NCBI GenBank assembly: GCA_905221605.1
Contig: CAJNDS010002118.1
Span: 521,501 to 585,500 of the forward strand
DNA from: Symbiodinium natans
Lineage: Eukaryota > Sar > Dinophyceae > Suessiales > Symbiodiniaceae
Direction: 5' to 3'
DNA length: 64,000 bases
In this document: in pieces, positions 21,901-31,196 of the stretch
How positions within the stretch are numbered: the stretch's first letter is position 1
Layout of the letters: the number at the start of each line of letters is the position of its first letter
Notes under the pieces: model-generated
What the model was told of the DNA's origin: nothing
The model's input: only the letters and a program-made list of their open reading frames with translations
Database searches by the model: none
Translations under genes and position numbers: made by a program

Positions 21901-24900
21901 GGTTGAAGGCCAGAAATCCGACCAGAAGGAGGAACGTACCTCGGAGTTCTTGGTAACTTACTAAGCTCCAGACCGGCACACCTCGCACCCTAAACCTACT
22001 TGAATGTTCACGGGCACTTCTACATAGGATTGGACGCAGGTAGCTCTTGCTACAGGTGGGCTCTAAGACCTAGCCCTGAACAATAAGCCAGAAACCTCTG
22101 AACTCTAAACCCTTGAAGCGGAGGCCTCTTTCTCCTGAGGGTGCCCTCAAGCTGAGCAGGGTTTAGGGCCTTAGGCCTTAGGCCTTAGGCCTTAGGCCTT
22201 AGGGTTTAGGGTTTAGGGTTTAGGGTTTAGGGTTTAGGGTTTAGGGTTTAGGGTTTAGGGTTTAGGGTTTAGGGTTTAGGTTTAGGGTTTAGGGTTTAGG
22301 GTTTAGCCTTGGGGTGCACTGTTTCAGGGCCGAAACCCTGATCACTTGGCGCAGCTACCCTTATCGAAAAGCCTTTCTGGAGGCAACCATAAACAACCCC
22401 AAACCAACAATCTCAACCCGGTTTCGGGTTTAGGGTTTAGGGTTTAGGGTTTAGGGTTTAGGGTTTAGGGTTTAGGGTTTAGGGTTTAGGGTTTAGGGTT
22501 TAGGGTTTAGGGTTTAGGGTTTAGGGTTTAGGGTTTAGGGCACCGAAGACTGTAGGGTTTAGGGTTTGGGGTCCAAGGTTGTGCTTCAGGGTTTCTTGGG
22601 GGACTCAACCCTCAACCCTAAACCCCTAAACCCTGAACCCTGACCCCCTAAACCCTAAACCCTAAACCCTAAACCCTAAACCCTAAACCCTAAACCCCAA
22701 AACCCTATGAATGAACGCCGAGAGTCCAAACAGAAGCTGCACGGGGTGTCGGCATTTCCGGAATGGGATGAAAACCTTCTTCTCCACTGCTTCCTCCCAG
22801 AGTCGATATGGGATGCGGGCTTTAGGGTTGTCGGCTTTGGGTTGTGGGGTCGGGAAGCTCAGGAACAGGGTGGATGTGTTTGTTGGCTTCGGGGTTTGGC
22901 TCGGTACGGGGTTCTTTGGGCTGGCTTGGCTTGGCTCAGGATTGGGTTTAGGGTTTAGGGTTTAGGGTTTAGGATTTAGGATTTAGGGTTTAGGGTTTAG
23001 GGTTTAGGGTTTAGGGTTTAGGGTTTAGGGTTTAGGGTTACCCTAAACCCAAAACCCTAAACCCTAAACCCTAGGTGCTGCTTGGCCTGGCCTGGGTCGA
23101 TTTTTGGCCCCAAAGGTGTAGGCGTTTATTCTCCCAGGCGTTTTGGGCTCCCGCCCGGCCACCCGTTCGTTTTGAGGGGCTGTAGACCCGAAAGCCCTGA
23201 ACCTGTTCAATGCGAACAGGCATTTAGTGGGGTAGGCCTCATGAAACCTCTAGGGAATATAGGGTTTTGGGCTTAGGGGGAGATGATATTGGTAATCATT
23301 GCAGCTCCTGTATCATGTTGCGTGCAAGCAGCATGGGCAAGGGCGCACCAAATCGCTACGAATCTACGTGAAGCTTCGTTGCTCTACGTGTAGTTCCACT
23401 TAGAAGTACAGATGCCCCACTTACAACCACAGGTTTTGCTACCCACGAACCCGACTACCGGGCCCCGGACGTCCTTTATAGCAACAGCCCTACTTAGGAG
23501 ACTGAACTAAGGTTTAGGGTTTTGGGGTTTAGGGCTTGGGTTATCTACAACTACCTACCCTTCTAATCCTAGAGCCGCCGAAATCCAGAAACGACACCAA
23601 GCCGAAGCCCGCGAGAAAACGGAGCCGACAGCAACAGCGAAGCGCAAAGCCCTCTAGCCACAGAACTCTGAACCCCGAAAACCCAAACCTAAACCCTAAA
23701 ACTCCCAAAATCTGAGACAAAAACTCCTTGGGTCTAGGGTCTAGGGTTTCGGGTTTAGGGTCCCTAAACCCTAAACCCTAAACCCTAAACCCTAAACCCT
23801 AAACCCTAAACCCTAATCCCTAGGGTTTGGGGTCCCTAAACCTCTGAAGATCTCGGGCCAATCCTCGGGCTCCCTGTAGTAGGCGTCGTCGTGGTTCTCG
23901 ATCCATAAGAACTTGGAGGGGGGGTGCAGCCGTGGCTTGAGGATTGAGAGCTCTGCTCAGGGTTTAGGGTTTAGGGTTTAGGGTTTAGGGTTTAGGGTTT
24001 AGGGTTTAGGGTTTAGGGTTTAGGGTTTAGGGTTTAGGGTTTAGGGTTTAGGGTTTAGGGTTTAGGGTTTAGGGTTTAGGGTTTAGGGTTTAGGGTTTAG
24101 GGCTGAAACCCCCTCTCGAAGTCGTAAACCCGACTTACTGTGCAATGAATATCGCCCAAGACTCACGCAAAGCCTACACCCTCAACAGCCCCCCGGTCCA
24201 CAAACCACAGCAACACCCTACACTCTCAACCCGCAACCCTCAAGCCAACACCCAACACCCTTACTGCACCCTAAAGCTGACAAACCTCCTCGAAATGCCC
24301 CAAACCCTACACCACCCACAAGCCTCAAGCCCTGCAAACCCTAAGTCCTAAACCCAAGCCCTGAATAAAAACGCCTCACAAGACCTTGAAGCCTAGCCCT
24401 TCCAAGCCATAGCATACTCCAGGGCAAGGGCCCCACCCGAACATAAAACCCTTGCGCACCCTATAAGCCGAAACGTTTAGGTAGCCAGGAAAAAAAGCCC
24501 ACAGAACCCCTAAACCCCTCGAGGCCCGCAAAACCAAGACCTCTGACCCGAAACCTCTGAACCCCGAACCCCCTAAACCCTAAGCCCCTGACACCCCTCA
24601 ACCCCCCAAAGACCCTAAGCCCGTAAACCCCGAAACCCCTACGCCCCGAAACCCCGAAACCCCGAAACCCAGAAACCCCGAAACCCCCAAGCCCTAAACC
24701 ACTTACACCCCCCTAAGCCCCCCCAAAGCTCCCAAACCCCTAAACCCCAAAGCCTCAACCCCCTAAACCCCAAAAATGTCGCGCCAGGACACACTCCAAG
24801 GCCGCTTCCAGGCCCTATAAGAGGGGAAGCGGCCGATACGCGGGCCCAGGAAGCCTGGATCGCATGGGAAAACCCAGAAAGGGTTTAGGGTTTTAGGGTT

Positions 24901-27900
24901 TAGGGTTTAGGGTTTAGGGTTTAGGGTTTAGGGTTTAGGGTTTAGGGTTTAGGGTTTAGGGTTGCGGGTTTAGGGTTTAGGGTTTAGGGCTTGGGCCCCT
25001 TATTATCGTAAACCCCCAACTCGAAGGTGTTCATGAGTAGTTATAGCTGAGGTATCATAAGTACGGTATATACTTGTAACAAAACTCTTTATCCTGCTGC
25101 TGAGTCCAACGGGCTTAGGGGTTCAGGGTTTTGCTTTAGGGGTTTGATGGTCGCACTGGTCTTTTGAGGGGCTTTCGCGTGTGGCTGGATTCGGGCCTAA
25201 AGTCTCGGGAAGGACTTGTTGCGCGAAGCACTACTGCCACTCCAAGTACAGGCTCTTTCATGCCCCTAAACTGAACCCTACATCTAGTCGTTCCTAGCGC
25301 GCTGGACCCAAGTCCTATAAACCCTACACCAAAGAAAGTCCTAAACGGCTGCACAAAGCTCCAATGCCCTTCGAACGCCTGGCACCTGACCTACTTTGCC
25401 TGGACCAGTTTTGAAAGCCCCTAAACTTTAAACCCGAACCTGAACTCCTCAATCCCAAGCTCTAAGCCAGCCCAAATCCGGCAAAGCCTTCACGAACATT
25501 TGAAGTCTTAAGTATGGTTATGAGAACCCAAACAACGGCAACAACCAGCTGTAGCAACCAGCATTATTGTAATCATCAGAACAAGAATAAACGTAATCAT
25601 AATAACAATAACAATGACAACAAATACAAAACATAACAGTAATGACAACATTATTCAGAACAATGGATAGCACATAATGTTAAAAATTGACCGTTAATCA
25701 TTCATGAGAATAATTCACAGTAAGGACAGGACAAAACTTTAAGACATCAATAAAGACAATCATGCAGAATAATTCATGGTAAATAACATCTAGGGCTTTA
25801 CATGAACATTGAATAGTGAATAACTTAAGGAGCTCAAAATGAAGGCAAAATCGTAGGTAAGGCATAACAAGCCGAAATCAAGCCCAATAATCCCTCAACC
25901 CATACACCCCCAAAAGAAGCTCAATGAATGACTGAAACCCAAACCCCCTGAACCCCTCCCCAAGGTTAAGTGTCGAGGAATTGGGGTTTCCGGTTTAGGG
26001 TTTACCGGAGCTCCTGCTCTTCAACCTCTTGGCCTGGCAGACCCCTTCTTCACCCGAGGCGCAGGTGGAAACCAGGGCAGAGATTGCACCGACCTCCCAT
26101 CTCCGAGAAGGGCTTGGGGGTTTCGGGCTTAGGGTTGAGGATTTCGGGATAGGAGTTTCGGAGGTAGGGATAGGAGATTAGGTGTGGGTTTGGGGTTATA
26201 AGTTTAGAGCTTCTTGCTTAAAGTGTGCAGGTTTCAGTTTGTTGCTTGTGCTGCTCTTGCGTTTCTTCTTGGGGGGGAGGGGGTGGGGCGTTTGCGGGTT
26301 TGGGTTTCTTTTGGTTCAGATCCCAAGCAAGCCAGCAAGCAAGCAAGCAAGCAAGCCAGCAAGCAAGCAAAGCAAGGTCTAGGGTGTAGGGTCCATACAG
26401 CTGGGGATGACTCCTCAGACGACCCGACAGGCAAACTCAGCTTCGCTGGTCTCCAAAGGAACCCTCAACCCTCAACCCGAAACCCTCAACCCTAAACCCT
26501 AAACCCTAAACCCTAAACCCTAAACCCTAAACCCTAAACCCTAAACCCCACTAAGCGGCCTGGTGAACCACCACCGAGCCCGCGAAGTCAACGAAGCCGA
26601 GCTCTTGTAACCAGCCGTTGCCCCAGGCGAGGTATGCACAGATCCTCATTTTGGCTGTTGTGTTCCTAAACCCTAAACCCTAAACTGATGAAAAATCCTT
26701 GTTGTGTAGATCTCCTCTTCCCCGAAATCTTCATCCGCCTGACTGAAGCCTCTAAGCCAAGGTTAGAATATTTCCTGATTATTATCCTATTCACCGCAAA
26801 CACACAATATGGATTGCCTATATCAATAAGATGAAGGCTATTTGACAAAATCTTTATCTTATATGATCTAAAAACCTTGAACCGTACGTCCTATTTGTTT
26901 AACTATTTGATCAAATAGCCTTGAGATATGTGTCCAAATGGAAGTGAAAGACTTGATATCGACCTTTTGGGGGGTAAGAAAACGCCACGCATTGTACCGT
27001 GTTTTCTCGAATAAACCTCTACAGAACCTCTAAAGTCTTTTCGGCATGTTTGCCTGCGACTCACTGTGCATGCATGCTTTCTCATTCGAGACCTTGCCAG
27101 GAAAATAGTGACCCCACACTCCAACCCTAAAGCCTGAACCCTAAACCCTAAACCCTACGCCCTAAACCCTAAACCCTAAACCCTAAACCCCGAATGCCTG
27201 GGTTCAGCTCCCAGCAGCTTCTTTAGGGGTTTAGGGTATCCGGGTTGGCGCGCCGCCACAAGTGGGCCAGCTACCTTGACTTGATGATCTCGAGGATTGT
27301 GATTTCCATGGCTTGGTTCAAGGTTTGGGGTTTGGGGTTTAGGGTTTAGGGTTTAGGGTTCAGGGTTCAGGGTTCAGGGTTTAGGGTTTACGGTTCGGCT
27401 TTGGGGTTTATGGCTTGGGGTTTACGGTTGGGGCTGACGGCCAGATCTGGCTTTGGGGAGCCCAAGCATCGGATAGAGGAGCCCCGTCATCACCGTCGAC
27501 AAGACCTGATGGCCCGACGCCCAGTGGGCAGAAGCGATGAGCTTCAAACCCTAAACCCTGAACCTCTGCCAAAACCCCCGAAACAAAACCCTACGAAACC
27601 CGAAACGCTAAAAACACTAAATCCTGAACCCTGAGGCGTAAACCCCTCCCGAAGGCTACAGCAAGGACTATCTTGGACCAGTGGAGCTGAGGGGCGAGGT
27701 CATAAGGGTTCGGGTCTAGTGTTCGGGGTTTCGGGTTCAGGGCTTGGGGGTTTGAGGTTTAGGGTTTGGGCTCTGAGGTTTAGGGTGTAAGGTTTTAGGG
27801 CTGAGGGCTTAGGGATTAAGGGGTATGATGCACGAGGCTATCTTCACTGAATCCAAAGACTCCCGTAGGGCTACCAAGATAAAAACACACTAAGCACCCA

Positions 27901-30529
27901 ACAACTTAAGACCCCGGAGAAACCCTAAACCAGCCCGTGAAAACAAGTATAACTTGTAGAACCCTAGAGTCCCTAAAGAAGCACCTACAACCCCCCTCAG
28001 CTGCCTTAGAGTACAGGTTAAGAGTTAGTCCCGCCTTGAGGGGGTTGAGGTGACATGCGAGGCAGGGGTGTGAGGCTGTAGTCTCGGGCGCGTGTTTGCT
28101 ACCAGTAGGTCTCTCGTGTGCGTGCTTGCGTTTTGTGTGTGAGCTGTTCAAGGGTCTTTGTTAAGGGGCCAACTGGTTCTGAGGCCTTGTCGGGTTCTAG
28201 GGCTTAGGGTGTTAAACTGGTCTAAAGGGCTCAGAGTTTGAGAGTCTGGGTTCAAGTGCTGAGGGCTTTTGGGGGTTTGGGAAAAGTCTGCTGCGTGCGA
28301 GGCCACGAGGTAGGGGAAGAAGGCCACGCGCCCTGCGAGAGCACCACTGTTGATGGTCGCGGCGGTGGTAGCATAGGAAAACCTCATGGCGAAAGCAACC
28401 TAAGAACCCTAAACAACCCTACACCCCAACCCTAAACCCGAAAACCCTCAACTTGAACCCTAAACCTCCATGAGCCCCCTATAAACGCCAAAGATCCCAG
28501 ATACCCAGCACCAAAAGCCGCGGCTGTCAGCTCGGGCAGCTCATTGGTTTGGGGTTTCATTGGGGGGCGGTGTACTTTTGAGGTCGATAGGGTTGAGGGT
28601 GCTAAGCTACACCTGCAAGGTCACCGCTTTCATCTTTCAAAGCCCTAAAACAAGGCCAAACCCTGAGAGGGGAGATTCGCGCGACCCCCAAGCCCGCGAA
28701 CGCTGACAGGCCTAAGAATCTTCTTCGACAAGGAGGAACTCTTGCTTTGGGGTTTAGGGCTCGAGAATTTAAGGTTTTGGTTTTCCGGTTGGGGGGGGGG
28801 GGCGGTGGTTCTGCTTCCTCGTTGGGGCTATATTTGAATGGATCATTGTATTCCTTATTGAGAACTTAATTTGACACAAATGCAAAATTATAACCTGCGG
28901 CCGCGCCGCGTGCAAAAAAAGTGCGCCAGGTCGGTACCCGCATCGCCCAGGCCTCACCAAAGAAGGAAGCAGATTCGAATTGAGGTAGGGTTTAGGGTTT
29001 TGGGTTTTGGGTTTTTAGTTCAGGGTTTAGGGTTTAGGGTTTACTTGGAGGTTCAGGGGTACTTTGTAAGTAGGGTTGAAAGCATCTGTGTCCTAATTTA
29101 TTGGGGTTGCAACCATAGTTGCCCTACTTCTAGCCCGACTTGCAAGTACACATGAACCTCCAAGTAGGACCTGGAAGCTGGGGGGGAGACAATTGACACG
29201 TAACAGAAACTTCACCCTGTGTTGGGGAGTCGTGCACTGGAGCTGTCTGCAGAGAGAGTTTAGGGTTTAGGGTTTAGGGTTTGGGGTTTAGGGTTTAGGG
29301 TTTAGGGTTCAGGGTTCAGGGGGGTGTGGGTGCCTAGAAGCAAGTACCCTCAACCCCCGAGACCCCGAACCCCAAACCATCAACCAGGGCCGCAAAAGTA
29401 GGTGCTTGGGTCCCACGGCTACCCGGCTACCCGAAAGCGTGAACCACAACTGAAGGGTTCAATCCTCATGGTTCGGGGTTGATTGGATTGTTGAGGCTTG
29501 AGGGGTTTAAACCCTAAACCCTAAACCCTAAACCCTAAACCCTAGACCCTAAACCCTAAACCCTAAACCCTAAACCCTAAACCCTAAACCGGTCTTGGGC
29601 TTGGAGGTTGAGGTTTGGGGCATGCCCTGGGGGCTTCACGGCACCCAGGCGAGCCGGGCCGCCCGTCAAGGTATGCGTGTCGTGGTAAGCGATGTAGTAT
29701 CCGAATAGGAAGAAGGCCAGCACGCCTCAGGATTCCCAAACTCTGAGATGATGTTTAGGGTTTTTTAGGGCTTTTTGGGGTTGAGGGTTTAGGGGTTTAG
29801 GGGTTTTGGGGGTTTTGGGGTTTTGGGGTTTAGGGGTTTGCAGCTGCAGGGGCTTCACAGCTTCACAGCTTCAGGGCTTCAACTCTTTCCCAGGGTCTGG
29901 GGCTTACGGGGGAGCCCGGTCACTGGGTTCAAGCGGCCGAGCCACCGATGCACAGATCGAGCATGTTCTTCATCATGATGTTCGCAGCATTGTTTGGCTG
30001 CTGATATGCTGACCTTGCGTTTGCACTGGTTGAACATGCGGCGCCTCTTGAGAACTGATTCCGCACTAACTAACTAAGCATCCGATGTGGGTTCAGGGGT
30101 GTGTCGGACGTTCCGGAGTTTGGTTCATCAGATCCCGAACCCTGATTCCTGAACCAACCCAATACCCGAAGCGTGTGCGACATCACGAGGTAACTTGCAA
30201 GATTGCGTAAAGCCCTAGGTTACAGCAACCTCCACAAGGCCACATGGGGGGGGGGGTTTGGGGCCTCGGTCCTGGGGCTCGAAAAAGAAGATGCGGAATA
30301 AGCCTTCATTTAAAACCAAAAAAGCCTCATTAAGGTGTAAAGCACATTGCCCAAGTACAGGGTGTGTTTGTAGGGCGTTGGGTCTTGGGCGTTTTTGAGG
30401 GGGGTGAAAGCATCAGGAGGCCGCGCGGCTCGAGCATTGCGAAGCCGCTTTGCATCTGCACGATGCGCGCGGCGCACGTCAGCACGAAACTGCCAAGCAA
30501 GGAGGCGTGTAGGGTCTTGGAGGTATCGG
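15864..30529 (-). CDS. AMT: Ammonium transporter (AMT/Amt/MEP family), split gene, core exons
   Basis: Encodes a polytopic membrane channel for ammonium. I assembled it from at least 16 short minus-strand exons (listed below as A-Q). Family landmarks appear in the correct order: 'QSGFAMLE' (TM1), 'NIMMKNMLDLCIG' (TM2), 'TTAATINSGALAGR', 'WLQELGFVDFAGSVVVH' with the first of the twin pore histidines and the Asp before it, 'FLGPRIGRF', 'FLAFNPAS', 'ATTLLAAAGGG', 'TNAVIAG', 'DDAVGAVAAHGPSG' with the second pore histidine, and 'AWGAIAVALFA'. Codon phase is conserved at 12 proposed junctions (A-B, B-C, D-E, E-F, F-G, G-H, J-K, K-L, L-M, M-N, O-P, P-Q). Donors are GC at A, E, F, G, K, M, N, P and Q, and GT at B, D, J, L and O. 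The N-terminus before TM1, the stretch between C and D, the loop between H and J, and the C-terminal TM after Q are unresolved. The family is near certain; individual exon ends are tentative. Confidence 0.88.
16208..16312. repeat. Telomere-like array, CCCTAAA/CCCCAAA mixed, AMT intron
   Basis: Lies just downstream (minus sense) of AMT exon P. Confidence 0.92.
16332..16397 (-). CDS. AMT: AMT exon P (second pore His)
   Basis: Twenty-two codons from acceptor GCTTCGAAG|G include 'IDDAVGAVAAHGPSG', the 'DDPVGAVPVHGVCG' signature with the second twin histidine. GC donor (GCTGCT), phase 0. A telomere-like CCCTAAA run lies on the left and a TTTAGGG run on the right. Confidence 0.9.
16411..16500. repeat. 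Telomere-like array, TTCAGGG then TTTAGGG, AMT intron
   Basis: Lies just upstream (minus sense) of AMT exon P, opposite orientation to the array on the other side of the exon. Confidence 0.93.
16500..16566. repeat. 9-bp tandem repeat (TTTAGAAGG) grown from telomere-like sequence
   Basis: About six TTTAGAAGG units follow directly on a TTTAGGG array in the AMT O-P intron. Confidence 0.75.
16868..16978. repeat. Foldback element copy in the AMT O-P intron
   Basis: Starts TACTTGAAGGTTCGTGGGTT, ends ACCCATGAACTATACT. Confidence 0.6.
17757..17821 (-). CDS. AMT: AMT exon O
   Basis: Acceptor GGGTTCAG, then 'LGGLLAGFVAAILSLIMEDK'. Matches the 'PWAALVIGFIAGVV' helix by position. GT donor (GTTTTT), phase 0 into exon P. 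The junction with exon N is not phase-clean, so a boundary is off by a base or a small exon is missing. Confidence 0.65.
17847..17968. repeat. Foldback element copy in the AMT N-O intron
   Basis: Starts CTACTTGAAGGTTCATGG, ends GTACCATGAACCTCCAAGC. Confidence 0.65.
18744..18780 (-). CDS. AMT: AMT exon N (micro-exon)
   Basis: Acceptor GCGGTCGCAG|G, two leading bases, 'LVASCAPAAVMP'. GC donor (GCTTAG). The M-N intron holds a foldback element and telomere-like arrays of both orientations. Confidence 0.78.
18830..18945. repeat. Foldback element copy in the AMT M-N intron
   Basis: Left arm TTGAAGGTTCACTAGGGTAC; right arm GTACCCATGAACCTCCAAGT. Confidence 0.65.
19626..19656 (-). CDS. AMT: AMT exon M (micro-exon)
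   Basis: A 31-nt exon, acceptor TCGTGGCAG|G, reading 'VPELTNAVIA' plus one base. With exon N it gives 'TNAVIAGLVASCAPAAVMP', the AMT 'NGILAGLVSITASC' block. GC donor (GCGCCC). Confidence 0.78.
20295..20402. repeat. Degraded foldback element copy in the AMT L-M intron
   Basis: Central and right portions only: ACTTGTAGCTACCCAGGAAC with the usual CCCTACTT arm. Confidence 0.4.
20482..20545. repeat. Telomere-like array, CCCTAAA, AMT intron
   Basis: About eight units just after AMT exon L in the minus sense. Confidence 0.95.
20573..20616 (-). CDS. AMT: AMT exon L
   Basis: Acceptor GGTGTGAAG|G, two leading bases, 'MVFSMLYTRSTVVR'. It occupies the place of the 'LTALLLGWLRYG' stretch. GT donor (GTCGGA), phase 0. 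It joins exon M with the family's length. Confidence 0.68.
21183..21250 (-). CDS. AMT: AMT exon K
   Basis: Acceptor CGCTCCAG|G, one leading base, then 'DLVVAHASATTLLAAAGG', matching the 'AAVNTTLAAAAGG' helix. GC donor (GCCAGG) leaves one base. Confidence 0.83.
21891..21948 (-). CDS. AMT: AMT exon J ('FLAFNPAS' helix)
   Basis: Acceptor TTACCAAG, two leading bases, 'LRGTFLLLVGFLAFNPAS'. Equivalent to the 'LGTFILWFGWYGFNPGS' helix, though the usual W residues are replaced. GT donor (GTTCAA); the split codon with exon K restores Thr. Confidence 0.85.
22155..22305. repeat. Telomere-like array, TTAGGCC block then TTTAGGG, AMT region
   Basis: Five TTAGGCC variant heptamers precede about 15 standard ones. 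Confidence 0.94.
22425..22540. repeat. Telomere-like array, TTTAGGG
   Basis: About 16 units. Confidence 0.96.
22704..22793 (-). CDS. Candidate exon between AMT exons H and J
   Basis: The minus frame reads 'EAVEKKVFIPFRKCRHPV' then 'QLLFGLSAF', with donor GTTTTG. The acceptor (GGGAG) is weak. The plus strand over the same bases is also protein-like (ATG at 22707), so the strand is unsure. Confidence 0.3.
22942..23073. repeat. Head-to-head telomere-like junction
   Basis: TTTAGGG units to 23039 switch directly to CCCTAAA from 23040, a perfect inverted junction beside a candidate exon. Confidence 0.93.
23074..23179 (-). CDS. Candidate exon between AMT exons H and J
   Basis: Acceptor GGGTCTACAG. 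The open frame includes 'NERVAGREPKTPGRINAY' and runs to the adjoining telomere-like array. Charged, protein-like composition; no family match. May be AMT insert or intronic. Confidence 0.35.
23842..23911 (-). CDS. Candidate exon, possible AMT loop insert
   Basis: Acceptor CCCCTCCAAG and donor GTTTAGGG, the start of a telomere-like run. Reads 'FLWIENHDDAYYREPEDW' and on to 'PEIF'. It lies between AMT exons H and J, where ordinary AMTs have only a short loop, so it would be a lineage-specific insert. Assignment to AMT is by position only. Confidence 0.5.
23957..24103. repeat. Telomere-like array, TTTAGGG
   Basis: About 21 perfect units. Confidence 0.97.
24104..24780. other. C-rich degenerate stretch without a recognisable gene
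   Basis: Scattered CCCTAAA-derived words and simple Cs. The ORFs read as Pro/Asn/Thr strings from the repeat. Nothing else seen. Confidence 0.6.
24795..24854 (-). CDS. AMT: AMT exon H ('LGPRIGRF')
   Basis: Acceptor GATCCAG|G, two leading bases, then 'FLGPRIGRFPSYRAWKRPW'. LGPRIGRF is a diagnostic Amt motif. The 3' end is uncertain: GTGTGT is one donor option, and GC options lie upstream. Confidence 0.82.
24880..24990. repeat. Telomere-like array, TTTAGGG, AMT intron
   Basis: Begins 26 bases from AMT exon H. Confidence 0.95.
26063..26093 (-). CDS. AMT: AMT exon G (micro-exon)
   Basis: A 31-nt exon reading 'VGAISALVST', the expected 'GGTAALVGA' helix directly after the VVH block. Acceptor GGGAG|G and GC donor (GCGCCT). 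Phase fits both neighbours, giving 'ALVSTCFLGPRIGRF' across the next junction. The opposite strand also has a plausible open frame here. Confidence 0.6.
26326..26370. repeat. (AAGC)n microsatellite in an AMT intron
   Basis: AAGCAAGC units with two AAGCC variants, between AMT exons F and G. Confidence 0.85.
26461..26550. repeat. Telomere-like array, CCCTAAA, AMT intron
   Basis: Ends seven bases from AMT exon F. Confidence 0.96.
26557..26644 (-). CDS. AMT: AMT exon F (TM5, first pore His)
   Basis: Reads 'AYLAWGNGWLQELGFVDF' then 'AGSVVVHQA', closely matching the HWxWxxGGWLxxLGxxDFAGSGVVH block. It supplies the conserved Asp and the first twin histidine. One leading base; GC donor (GCTTAG), phase 0 at the end. 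Confidence 0.88.
27468..27505 (-). CDS. AMT: AMT exon E (TM4)
   Basis: Acceptor GCCATCAG|G, phase 0, reading 'VLSTVMTGLLYP', equivalent to 'SFVLTGFIYP'. Spacing from exon D matches the family to the residue. GC donor (GCTTGG) leaves two bases that complete a Met codon with exon F. Confidence 0.8.
28307..28399 (-). CDS. AMT: AMT exon D (TM3, 'TTAATI' signature)
   Basis: An in-frame TAG forms the end of the acceptor (TTCTTAG|GTT). The 31 codons include 'FSYATTAATINSGALAGR' and 'FFPYL', the AMT signature usually seen as FAATAATIVSGAVAER; the usual Glu of AER is Gly here. GT donor (GTGGCC), phase 0. Confidence 0.88.
29044..29168. repeat. Foldback element copy in the AMT C-D intron
   Basis: Clean ends: ACTTGGAGGTTCAGGGGTAC and GTACACATGAACCTCCAAGT. 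Confidence 0.72.
29508..29590. repeat. Telomere-like array, CCCTAAA, AMT intron
   Basis: About 11 units following AMT exon C in the minus sense. Confidence 0.95.
29645..29725 (-). CDS. AMT: AMT exon C (TM2 end and loop)
   Basis: Acceptor CCTGAG|G, two leading bases, then 'VLAFFLFGYYIAYHDTHT', equivalent to the 'ALAFWLVGYGFAFG' segment of AMTs. The downstream end (proposed donor GTGCCG) is uncertain. The residues expected between here and exon D were not located with confidence. Confidence 0.72.
29946..30013 (-). CDS. AMT: AMT exon B (TM2 start)
   Basis: Acceptor CGCAAG|G. Reads 'PNNAANIMMKNMLDLCIG', matching the conserved KNxxNIxxKNxLD segment of Amt proteins. GT donor (GTGGCT) leaves one base; joining to exon C gives 'LCIGVLAFFLFGYYIAY' with the family's spacing. 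Confidence 0.82.
30427..30529 (-). CDS. AMT: AMT exon A (TM1)
   Basis: Acceptor TACCCACAG at 30530-30532, then a frame with two leading bases reading 'TLHASLLGSFVL' and 'QMQSGFAMLE', the classic first helix of Amt proteins. The proposed donor is GC (GCGCGG) after Glu, leaving two bases that pair with the one leading base of exon B. Confidence 0.8.
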
Positions 30530-30757
30530 CTGTGGGTACAAGGCTACAAGGTCGAGTCCTGCACCTAAACCCTAAACCCAAGATTCTGCAATCCTAGACT
30601 CAACATCCTGAACGTCGGATTATAATAATAAACCCCTCGAACTTCCTACAAGCCCAACCCGAAGCCCCAATCCTTCCCAAAAACCGGGAAGGTGCAGAGG
30701 GACGAGAAACTGCGAGAGCCCACAGCAGAGCAGCGGCAAGCGCTCTGCTGGACTTAC

Positions 30758-30861
30758 AGCGAGGCTGAGGGGTTCACTTCCATCGGGCGAGAGACCCCGA
30801 ACCACACAGAAAGAGTGGCGTAAATGCAGCATGGGGCTTCCTAGCTCCTCAGAATATGGCC
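30758..30861 (-). CDS. Candidate exon upstream of AMT
   Basis: Acceptor GTGTCATTCCAG|G and donor GTAAGT. Only one frame is open through: 'PYSEELGSPMLHLRHSFCV' then 'GLSPDGSEPLSLA'. Its end phase does not match AMT exon A directly. Confidence 0.55.
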
Positions 30862-30939
30862 CTGGAATGACACACCTTAAACCCTAAACCCGAAAACCCC
30901 GACCGACCCTCTTGCCCGGAACCGCTGAACCTTAAAACC

Positions 30940-31131
30940 CTACATTACAGCTTCAGCACCCCTTTTGTCTGGGGTTGACTCCCATTCAGAAGCGCATCCC
31001 CACATCCCCGAACCCCACATGGTCCTTGACATTCTACTATAAAGGACACCTCCAAAAACAGGAAGAAACAGGACCCATGCACCCGTGATAGGCCGCAAGG
31101 CACCACAACAAGCAACGAAAGAAGGCATCAC
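30940..31131 (-). CDS. Candidate exon with membrane segment
   Basis: Open frame to a TAA, 'ITGAWVLFLPVFGGVLYSRM' followed by 'ASEWESTPDKRGAEAVM'. Could be a terminal exon or part of the gene upstream of AMT. Confidence 0.38.
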   Translation of the reverse strand: MMPSFVACCGALRPITGAWVLFLPVFGGVLYSRMSRTMWGSGMWGCASEWESTPDKRGAEAVM

Positions 31132-31196
31132 CTCAAGGCTTTAGGAAGGCTTGGCGGGGCTAGTACCCGGACCTCGGACCCAAGTCCCCAAAAACG

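Noticed and set aside
26645-26665. Possible spliced-leader relic (CATTTTGGCTG)
   Set aside because: Matches only part of the dinoflagellate leader and sits in the AMT E-F intron; chance match likely.
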